DNA of 64,000 nucleotides from Arenibacter troitsensis (GTDB lineage Bacteria; Bacteroidota; Bacteroidia; Flavobacteriales; Flavobacteriaceae). The DNA lies in assembly GCF_900177645.1 (NCBI RefSeq), contig NZ_FXAO01000003.1, positions 515,938 to 579,937 on the forward strand, written 5' to 3'. The translations under genes and the position numbers were made by a program. Positions 57,877 through 64,000 of this stretch are shown here, piece after piece. Below the pieces are notes generated by a model, which saw only the letters and a program-made list of their open reading frames with translations, did no database searches and had not been told where the DNA came from. Position 1 is the first letter of the stretch. Each line of letters opens with the position of its first letter.

Positions 57877-57912
57877 AAATGACCTTTTCAACTTATGAAA
57901 AGGTCATTTTGC
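57877..57912 (+). terminator. Intrinsic terminator of icd
   Basis: AAAATGACCTTTTCA and TGAAAAGGTCATTTT (to about 57910) form a 15-bp stem over a 5-nt loop, 20 bp after the icd stop. Confidence 0.9.
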
Positions 57913-57980
57913 TTTAAGAGATCGCAAACTTTTTTTTCCTCAAGGAAAATATCGATACATTTAGGTAAAAAATGCTTTAA

Positions 57981-60356
57981 ATGGGAAAAATTACAAGTTT
58001 GCCGTTTTATATACTGATACTATTTTCCACTAATCTATTTTCTCAGGAACGGTTTACCCTGAGCGGTACAATAACAGAAATAGCCAGTAACGAGACACTT
58101 ATAGGTGTTACTGTTGCTGTTCCAGCCTTAAGTACAGGTGTTATTACCAATGAATACGGTTTCTATTCCATTACGTTACCAAAGGGAAGCTACGAGCTGC
58201 ATATAAGCTCTCTGGGCTACCAAGATATTATCCAAACTATTGATCTGTCCTACGATCAAAAAATTAACTTTCAATTGCTTGAAGACGCCGAGCAATTACA
58301 GGAAGTAGTGGTTACGGAGGATATTGAAAAATTAAATATCCGAAAACCTCAAATGAGCGTTAATTCACTTTCTGCAGAAACCATAAAAAAAATACCGGTA
58401 ATTCTGGGCGAAGCAGATATTATTAAATCCATACTTCTTTTACCTGGAGTAAGTAACGCTGGCGAAGGGGCATCAGGCTTCAACGTACGGGGAGGTGCGG
58501 TAGACCAAAACCTTATTCTCCTGGACGAGGCCACCATTTTTAACTCCTCCCACCTATTTGGTTTCTTCTCCGTTTTTAACCCAGATGCCATAAAGGATGT
58601 TAAATTATTCAAAGGAGGTATACCCTCGCGTTACGGAGGCAGGGTTTCCTCTGTTCTGGAAATATTTCAGAAAGAAGGAAATAGCAAAGAATTAAAGGTT
58701 AACGGTGGCATTGGTGCCGTTGCCAGCAGGCTTTTAGCCGAGGGACCAATAATAAGGGACAAAGCAGCTTTCCTAATTGGTGGCAGGGCATCCTATGCAC
58801 ATTTGTTCCTACCGCTTTTCGACATAGACAACACAGCCTATTTCTATGACCTAAATACCAAGTTAAACTTTAAATTAAATGAAAGCAATAACATTTTTTT
58901 CTCCGGCTACTTTGGACGGGATGTTTTTTCCATAAGTGAAAGTTTCGTGAACACCTATGGCAATGCGGTTCTTAATTTCCGATGGAACCATTTGTTTTCG
59001 GACAAATTATTCTCCAATTTATCCTTGATATATTCCGACTATTATTATGGCTTAAAATTGGATTTTGTAGGATTTAAATGGAATTCAGGAATTCAAAACT
59101 TTAATCTGAAATACGATTTCAAGCACTATTTGAGCAATAATTTTCAAGTAAACTATGGCATTAACAACATTTATTATCGGTTTAACCCGGGCAAGATAGA
59201 ACCTAGTGATTCGGAATCGGGAATAATCGAAAATCAGTTGATCCAAAAATACGCCAACGAATTTGCGGTTTATGTGGATATTGAACAGAACATTACGGAA
59301 AAATTGAGTTTACAATATGGGTTACGTCTTAGCAATTTCATACGCTTGGGACAGGATGAATTAAATGTATATGAAAATGACAATCCGGTAAGCTTTGATC
59401 CCGTTCTACAGATATACAAGGAGGCCGACCCAATAGATGTAATCTATCCCGAACGCAGGGAACAACTTGCAACCTTTACAAATTTGGAACCGCGTATAGC
59501 ACTAGCCTATTCCCTAGACGCCAATAATTCAATAAAAGCCAGTTACACTAGGTTGGCCCAATATCTCCACTTAATTTCAAATACGAGTTCCCCTACCCCT
59601 CTAGATGTTTGGACCCCAAGTGGTCCCTTTATAAAACCACAACTATTGGATCAATATGCTGTAGGATATTTTAAAAATCTGAATGACGGAGACTATTCCT
59701 TGGAAACCGAAGTTTTTTATAAGGATATCCAAAACAGAATTGATTATATAGACGGGGCCAATTTGATTGCCAATGATGCTATAGAGCAGGTAATCCTGAA
59801 TGGAGAAGCAAGGGCTTATGGGTTGGAGCTGCTTCTTAGAAAAAACCGGGATAGATTTCAAGGATGGTTGGCCTACACCTTATCCAAATCGGAACAGAGG
59901 ACCCCTGGAAGAAATGCCTCGGAAACAGGCATCAATTCAGGAAGTTGGTACAACACTCCCTACGACAAAACCCATGACGTATCCCTTTATGTAAATTATG
60001 AATTGAACGAAAAGTGGAGCTTTAACAGCAATTTTGTATTCCAAACAGGTCAACCTACCAATTATCCCATTGGCCAATTCGAATTCCAAAATTTAGCAGT
60101 GCCCTATTACGGACTTAGAAACAAAGAGCGACTGCCAGCTTATCACAGAATTGATTTTTCCGCTACACTTACCCCCCGAAAAAATAAGGGTAGAAAACTA
60201 AAAGCGGAATGGGTTTTTAGCCTTTATAACCTGTACAATAGAAGAAATGCCGCCTCTATCGGTTTTAGTCGAAATGGGGACACGGGCGTGAACGAAGCAG
60301 TCCGGACCTCAATTTTTGGATTAGTACCCGCCGCCACCTATAACATCAAATTTTAA
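57981..60356 (+). CDS. TonB-dependent outer membrane receptor
   Basis: 791 residues. Signal peptide (FYILILFSTNLFSQ), an N-terminal carboxypeptidase-D-regulatory-like domain (FTLSGTITEIASNETLIGVTV, 24-105), plug domain with SLSAETIKKIPVILGEADIIKSI and GFNVRGGAVDQNLILLDEATIF, and a 22-strand barrel ending with an aromatic C-terminus (PAATYNIKF). No SusD partner; instead a DUF4249 lipoprotein gene starts 4 bp downstream, a pairing common in Bacteroidota. The ligand is unknown; no iron- or vitamin-specific clue is present. Confidence 0.93.
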   Translation: MGKITSLPFYILILFSTNLFSQERFTLSGTITEIASNETLIGVTVAVPALSTGVITNEYGFYSITLPKGSYELHISSLGYQDIIQTIDLSYDQKINFQLLEDAEQLQEVVVTEDIEKLNIRKPQMSVNSLSAETIKKIPVILGEADIIKSILLLPGVSNAGEGASGFNVRGGAVDQNLILLDEATIFNSSHLFGFFSVFNPDAIKDVKLFKGGIPSRYGGRVSSVLEIFQKEGNSKELKVNGGIGAVASRLLAEGPIIRDKAAFLIGGRASYAHLFLPLFDIDNTAYFYDLNTKLNFKLNESNNIFFSGYFGRDVFSISESFVNTYGNAVLNFRWNHLFSDKLFSNLSLIYSDYYYGLKLDFVGFKWNSGIQNFNLKYDFKHYLSNNFQVNYGINNIYYRFNPGKIEPSDSESGIIENQLIQKYANEFAVYVDIEQNITEKLSLQYGLRLSNFIRLGQDELNVYENDNPVSFDPVLQIYKEADPIDVIYPERREQLATFTNLEPRIALAYSLDANNSIKASYTRLAQYLHLISNTSSPTPLDVWTPSGPFIKPQLLDQYAVGYFKNLNDGDYSLETEVFYKDIQNRIDYIDGANLIANDAIEQVILNGEARAYGLELLLRKNRDRFQGWLAYTLSKSEQRTPGRNASETGINSGSWYNTPYDKTHDVSLYVNYELNEKWSFNSNFVFQTGQPTNYPIGQFEFQNLAVPYYGLRNKERLPAYHRIDFSATLTPRKNKGRKLKAEWVFSLYNLYNRRNAASIGFSRNGDTGVNEAVRTSIFGLVPAATYNIKF

Positions 60357-60360
60357 AGAA

Positions 60361-61179
60361 ATGAAGTATATTATAATTTTAATCTCGTGTCTTATAACTT
60401 TTGGCTGTCAGGACGTAATTGAGGTAGACCTTCCTACTGAAGAACCCAGATTGGTTATCGATGCCTTGATCCGATTGGAGGATATGGACAACCCATCCGT
60501 ATTGGTCCAAATAAAGGCCAGTTTAACAAGTTCATTCTTTGAAGAGGTAATGCCCGCCCAACTACAGGAAATCACCCTCACAAACAAGGAATCGGGAGCT
60601 ATTTTAACCTTGGTAGAATCCGTTCCCGATACCGGCGTTTATGAAAATGAATGGGATTTGGAAGAATTGACCCAAGGAGAATTGGAACTCAAGGTTGAAT
60701 ATGATGGCCAATCCTATTTGGCCAAAACCAAATTTGTGCCTACAGTTCCCTTGGATTCCCTGGAACAGGGAACCACTACCTTGTTTGGAGATGATGAAAC
60801 AGAAGTAATTATTACTTTCACAGATGATGGGGACAGGGAAGATTACTATTTATTCGATTTTGATTTTGGGGAGTATTTGGTTAGTGAAGATGAATTTTAT
60901 CAGGGAAAGCGATTTCAGTTTTCATTTTTTTACGACAGTAATTTGGAAGATGAAAGATTGGTTACCATTAGTATTTTAGGTATAGATCAGGACTTTTTTA
61001 ATTATATGAACCAATTGATTCAACAAAGTGGAGCGGATAACGGTCCTTTTAGCACCCCCGCCACAACGGTTAGGGGAAATATTATAAATGTCACCGGTAC
61101 CGCGGAAAAAGATAATTTTGCCTTAGGCTATTTTGCCATATGCCAAGCTTATTCGGATACCCTTTTGATAAAAAAATAA
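60361..61179 (+). CDS. DUF4249 surface lipoprotein
   Basis: 272 residues. Lipoprotein signal ISCLITFGCQDVIEVDLPTEEP, followed by a beta-rich, acidic body with LVIDALIRLEDMDNPSVLVQIKAS and ITLTNKESGAIL motifs typical of DUF4249. These proteins accompany TonB receptors and may act as lids or ligand-capturing lipoproteins, by analogy with SusD. Transcribed with the receptor. Confidence 0.9.
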   Translation: MKYIIILISCLITFGCQDVIEVDLPTEEPRLVIDALIRLEDMDNPSVLVQIKASLTSSFFEEVMPAQLQEITLTNKESGAILTLVESVPDTGVYENEWDLEELTQGELELKVEYDGQSYLAKTKFVPTVPLDSLEQGTTTLFGDDETEVIITFTDDGDREDYYLFDFDFGEYLVSEDEFYQGKRFQFSFFYDSNLEDERLVTISILGIDQDFFNYMNQLIQQSGADNGPFSTPATTVRGNIINVTGTAEKDNFALGYFAICQAYSDTLLIKK

Positions 61180-61205
61180 TCTATATTATTAAGACCATCC
61201 CCAAG

Positions 61206-61451
61206 ATGAAAACTATGAGAACAAATAAAGCACTATTATTAAAAGGATTAAAATACATAGCTTATACCATTGCCCTTATGTTTACTGCCCCGGTAGTAAT
61301 ATACCAAGCCTTTAAAAATCAAGCCCACCCACTTTATTGGCCAGTCTTGATTGTAGGTCTTATTCTAGCCATTGCAGCCATTACTATGGGCTTTTATAGT
61401 ATTAAATTGATTATGGATGCATTGTTCAACAAGGACAACAAGCAAGACTAA
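61206..61451 (+). CDS. DUF6095-like small inner membrane protein
   Basis: 81 residues from the ATG at 61206 (another in-frame ATG at 61215 is equally good); the frame to 61140 would overlap DUF4249 and lacks support. Two TM helices: ALLLKGLKYIAYTIALMFTAPVVI and LYWPVLIVGLILAIAAITMGFYSI. Ends with a short charged tail KDNKQD. It resembles DUF6095, a Flavobacteriia family of unknown function. Confidence 0.75.
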   Translation: MKTMRTNKALLLKGLKYIAYTIALMFTAPVVIYQAFKNQAHPLYWPVLIVGLILAIAAITMGFYSIKLIMDALFNKDNKQD

Positions 61452-61650
61452 ATTTCACCTTTGGTTATCACCTAAACCAAGCCTCCTACATAAAGTCAGA
61501 CCCCGATATTTTGTATCTACTTGAAAAACTCCGACACCTCACATAAAAATTAGTTCAATTTAATCTTTCTGTTCCCAAATCATCTTCCAAATAAAATTGA
61601 ACTGGTCCTGATTGGAAAAATGGTTATTTTCGTATTTAAAATTTAATTAA

Positions 61651-62172
61651 ATGACCTTATTTGTAGATATGGACGAGGTGTTTGCCGATGCGTTTAATGC
61701 GCATATAACACTGTACAATGCCGAATTTAATGAAAACCTAACGGAAATGGACTGTATGGGACGAGAGGTTTGGCAAAGTGTTCCTGTGGAACGCCAATAC
61801 AGCGTAAGGAACCATGCCAGAACAGACGGCTTCTTTCGCGCTCTTGAACCCATAAAGGACAGTCAAAAAGTATTGAAGGAACTATCCAAAAAATACGATC
61901 TATATGTAGCCTCCGCGGCCATGGAATATCCCAATTCGTTAAGGGAAAAAAGCGATTGGTTGGATGAGCATTTTCCTTTTATCCATTGGAGAAATAGAAT
62001 CCTCTGTGGAAGCAAGCATATTTTAAATGGAGATATTTTAATTGATGATCGAAGTTACAATCTGGAGCATTTCCAGGGAAGAAAAATATTATTTACCTCC
62101 CCTCATAACATTCATACCACGGGATACGAACGTGCCGACAATTGGTTGGAAGTAGGGAATTTACTGCTATAA
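61651..62172 (+). CDS. 5'(3')-deoxyribonucleotidase (NT5C type)
   Basis: 173 residues, a HAD-fold cytosolic nucleotidase that trims deoxyribonucleoside monophosphates. Motif I LFVDMDEVFADAF (3-15) with both catalytic aspartates, VASAAMEYPNSLREKSDWL near 85, and motif IV GDILIDDRSYNLEHF near 128. Alone, 200 bp after the DUF6095 gene. Confidence 0.9.
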   Translation: MTLFVDMDEVFADAFNAHITLYNAEFNENLTEMDCMGREVWQSVPVERQYSVRNHARTDGFFRALEPIKDSQKVLKELSKKYDLYVASAAMEYPNSLREKSDWLDEHFPFIHWRNRILCGSKHILNGDILIDDRSYNLEHFQGRKILFTSPHNIHTTGYERADNWLEVGNLLL

Positions 62173-62194
62173 ATTTTAAAGTGTCCGAGATAAA

Positions 62195-62275
62195 GGCAAT
62201 GTAGCAATTACCCAATGTACCGATTGCCTAATGTATCTATTAGGCGATTTGGAAATGGAATGATTAATAATATAA
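62195..62275. repeat. Degenerate AATGTA-type short repeat and hairpin
   Basis: Loosely repeated units such as CAATGTAGCAAT, CCAATGTACC and GATTTGGAAAT occur here and again at 63440-63580. Within it, ATTGCCTAAT (62223-62232) and ATTAGGCGAT (62239-62248) form a 10-bp hairpin with one wobble pair, which might also end the nucleotidase transcript. Confidence 0.5.
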
Positions 62276-62425
62276 TAAGGCGTAAATACTTACTTTGTAG
62301 GTTTTTTAAATAATTATGAATCTTGGGGGCCAAAAAAATTAAGCGCCTTAAAAAGCGTTGATGAAAGCCATTATTTTGAGAAGTAATAAATCTGTTCAGT
62401 GAATACCATTGTTAGGCACTGGCTT

Positions 62426-62716
62426 TTATTCCATCATTTTGTCGAAAGCCTTATCAAATTCTGCTTTCCTCTCCGTAGAAACGTTTTCATACATTATTAT
62501 CCGTCCAGCTATCGATTCTTTTCGTGAGTGTTTTTCTTCGTCAAAGAGTTGGGAAAAATTCAATTCAGCGTTTTCTCCACACAGAACAGAAATAATACTT
62601 TTATCTGCGTAACTGTAGTATTCCATAAATCCATCTCCGTAGTACTGTCGATCACTCTTTGTCCGGATCAATCCCAAAAGTTGTGTGTGAATTACAAAAA
62701 GATATGCCTGACCAGC
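62426..62716 (-). pseudogene. Truncated gene fragment of unknown family
   Basis: An open frame of about 97 codons that lacks an ATG at its 5' end and begins after a stop at 62717-62719. It starts AGQAYLFVIHTQLLGLIRTK, and its protein-like middle (DRQYYGDGFMEYYSYADKSI, SVLCGENAELNFSQLF) and charged helical end (TERKAEFDKAFDKMME) look like a real C-terminal part. A TTG at 62677 could start an 83-residue protein. I do not recognise the family. The gene-poor, repeat-flanked setting argues for a remnant. Confidence 0.45.
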
Positions 62717-62719
62717 TCA

Positions 62720-63440
62720 AGTTAGTGTTCTGTTCATTTTTTGCATCGCCCAAAAAACGAACCAAAAAACGCTAGGCTGATTTTAAATTTCTTTAAATCC
62801 ACGCAATTTCCACAGCCGCGCCGCCCAGGCCGCTTTCACTAAGGTGAAATGCTCTATGGACGGCTTCCCACGACCAGTGTGAAAACCACTCGATTTAAGA
62901 CGAAATTGAAAATAGGCCGGTCCTTTCGTTCCGTCGACCGTCATGTGGGGATAAGTCATTTTCCGTTATTTAATACCTTTGGGCATTGTCCTCAAGGTCT
63001 ATGGTTCGGCAGTTCTTCTTCCGTAGTGGAGATGGCATGGCCGTTAAGAATTATTGAAGCCTTGGAAATAATTTAGGCCATGGCATCGGTCCTTAAAATC
63101 CTAAGATTTTAGGGGCCACCTAGCGAAGAAGGGTCTTTTCTCCTGCCCGACGGCAAGGCGGGTTTGTTTCGTTTTATTCATGGCCTTTCTATTTTATAAT
63201 AAGGTATTCATGAACCTCCTACGTCGGTTTCATTGGAAAGCAAAGAAATCGAAGATTCACGAAATCCGATAAAAAACAATAACAACCAATTGAGTAAAAT
63301 GAAAGAATTATTTAATCGTTGGTTTTTCTAGATTGCTCCTATTAATTAAAACTATTGTTCAAAAAACATGAGTGATCCTATTAATCCTAATTTTTACATA
63401 AACACAACTATTGTTCTTGACCCGACAATTTGATGATTTG
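62720..63440. other. Gene-poor region with hairpins before the rRNA operon
   Basis: No supported gene. Two hairpins stand out: 63091-63100 with 63105-63114 (CCTTAAAATC/GATTTTAGGG, one wobble) and 63142-63147 with 63157-63162 (CCTGCC/GGCGGG). GC content rises locally (62810-62870). A 75-codon plus-strand frame at 62849-63076 has no protein-like features. Confidence 0.4.
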
Positions 63441-63590
63441 AAAATGTAGGAAATGAACAATCAATCAATGTAGCAATATATCAATTGATGGATTTGGAAA
63501 TTAATGGATCTGATGAGTTGAAGATGGGCCGATTTGGAAATGTAACAATGAATCGATGCAACAGTGTACCAATCTTTTGATGTGTAAAAT
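63440..63590. repeat. Degenerate AATGTA-type short repeats, second block
   Basis: A run of variants of AATGTAGCAAT, GATTTGGAAAT, ATGTAACAATG and GTACCAAT with irregular 10-13-nt periodicity. The same units occur at 62195-62275, so the two blocks bracket the gene-poor region. Confidence 0.5.
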
Positions 63591-63627
63591 AATAATGCCA
63601 TCGGCGTGGCCTGTGTTGGATATGGCA

Positions 63628-63670
63628 CAAAAAAAAGTCCCCCCATCGTAAGATGGAGGGACTTCAAAAA
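63628..63670 (-). terminator. Intrinsic terminator of the rRNA operon
   Basis: On the minus strand AGTCCCTCCATC pairs with GATGGGGGGACT (plus-strand 63636-63664) over a 4-nt loop, followed by eight T, directly after the 5S rRNA. Confidence 0.92.
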
Positions 63671-63779
63671 AAGGCGGCGGCCTACTCTCCCACTTGGTGT
63701 AGCAGTACCATCGGCGCAGACGGGCTTAACTTCCCTGTTCGGAATGGTAAGGGGTGGGCCCCGTCGCCATGGCCACCTA
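63671..63779 (-). rRNA. rrf: 5S ribosomal RNA
   Basis: About 109 nt. On the minus strand it begins with TAGGTGGCCATGGCGACGG and contains the conserved TTCCGAACAGGGAAGTTAAG and GCCGATGGTACTGC blocks. The 3' end (GTGGGAGAGTAGGCCGCCGC) can pair with the 5' end. The terminator lies just downstream. Bounds are estimated within a few bases. 23S and 16S must lie beyond the right edge. Confidence 0.93.
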
Positions 63780-64000
63780 AAATCGTCGATGTTTTTCCAT
63801 GGCCCCAGGGCCATGGTCCGCCCGAACTGCATTGCAGGGCGGGCCACCTAAAAACTTCTATACTTTAATGTCCGGTACCCGACAGCGGATGCTGAGCGTA
63901 GCCGAAGCATGACATAATAATGGGACAGGGCGGCCGTTGCGGTCGCACTTGGGTAAGGTAATCTACAGGAAACGCGTATTTAAAAAAAGGTTTGTCGCGT
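63780..64000 (-). other. 23S-5S spacer with strong hairpins
   Basis: No 23S 3' end is visible, so this is spacer. It holds a perfect palindrome CCATGGCCC/GGGCCATGG (63797-63816) and a two-part hairpin CCGCCC/GGGCGG with inner CTGC/GCAG (63818-63842), probably rRNA-processing stems. A second copy of the 5S-edge 12-mer GGCCACCTAAAA is at 63842-63853. A TGCTGAGCGTAGCCGAAGCA segment (about 63890-63910) looks like a dispersed REP-type unit. Confidence 0.55.

Noticed and set aside
62405..62425. Integron-like attC half site: GTTAGGC next to the end of the truncated frame
   Set aside because: Only one half-site is seen; I found no matching arm or long imperfect palindrome on either side, and no integrase.
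62849..63076. 75-codon plus-strand frame
   Set aside because: Low-quality composition, no start context or homology cues, and it crosses a non-coding-looking region.
63461..63868. Open frames (71-128 codons) over the 5S rRNA region
   Set aside because: They overlap the 5S rRNA, its terminator and the GC-rich spacer; they are artefacts of stable-RNA sequence.

Overview
The window looks like a chromosomal segment of a marine-type member of the Flavobacteriaceae (Bacteroidota). The evidence is the gene content: a PorP/SprF-type type IX secretion protein, PorD (DUF4835), a TonB receptor paired with a DUF4249 lipoprotein, the RprX/RprY two-component pair, a Bacteroidota-type RNA polymerase omega, and many Flavobacteria-restricted DUFs. 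Promoters follow the Bacteroidota pattern (TTG, 19 nt, TAnnTTTG), Shine-Dalgarno sites are absent, and base composition is AT-rich. I cannot name the genus. The window is mostly compact housekeeping DNA with many stop/start overlaps of the TAATG type.

Layout. 0-7.4 kb: 3' part of clpB, a TetR regulator, a PorP/SprF chimera, a SixA-like lipoprotein, DUF6503, smpB, pcm. 7.7-14.1 kb: a forward run of a Gfo/Idh dehydrogenase, 3-hydroxyacyl-CoA dehydrogenase, YggS, an exonuclease/GIY-YIG fusion, a K+ channel with a zinc ribbon, miaA and a gluconokinase. 14.3-19.2 kb (reverse): glycosyltransferase, YbbR, coaE, rprX, rprY. 19.4-27 kb (reverse): fabI, then bamD-rpoZ-coaBC-porD-recN and DUF6913-dapA. 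27-33.2 kb (forward): a 5'-nucleotidase split into two genes, then fdhD, DUF7009 and an FdhF/YdeP-type molybdoenzyme, and a NIPSNAP protein. 33.4-40.1 kb (reverse): a GntP permease, a KdaD-like FAH-fold enzyme and a small protein, then LOG, ligA, prmC and GNAT. 40.1-46.5 kb: ribD-HAD-EamA-YigZ and dnaA-LMW phosphatase-RsmI-like. 46.5-49.6 kb (reverse): dapF-GNAT-mltG and a lysozyme-like protein. 49.8-61.5 kb (forward): htrA, gapdh, a coiled-coil membrane protein, trmD, rplS, monomeric icd, TonB receptor, DUF4249, DUF6095. 61.6-64 kb: a deoxyribonucleotidase, then a gene-poor, hairpin- and repeat-rich stretch leading to a 5S rRNA on the minus strand; the rest of the rRNA operon lies beyond the right edge.

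How the genes work together: most serve cell-envelope construction (bamD, porD, mltG, dapA/dapF, fabI, the lysozyme-like protein), cofactor synthesis (coaBC, coaE, ribD, fdhD) and translation or its quality control (smpB, miaA, prmC, trmD, rplS, clpB, htrA). Two accessory catabolic or redox modules stand out: the fdhD/DUF7009/molybdoenzyme unit and the GntP/KdaD-like sugar-acid unit.

The most interesting unexplained element is in the 687-bp gap between rplS and icd. It has a textbook promoter (55216-55245), about 200 nt of dense hairpins including two mutually exclusive pairings, and its own intrinsic terminator (55447-55492), with no convincing protein. I propose an uncharacterised structured RNA or attenuator. 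No CRISPR array, prophage, intact insertion sequence or defence island was seen.
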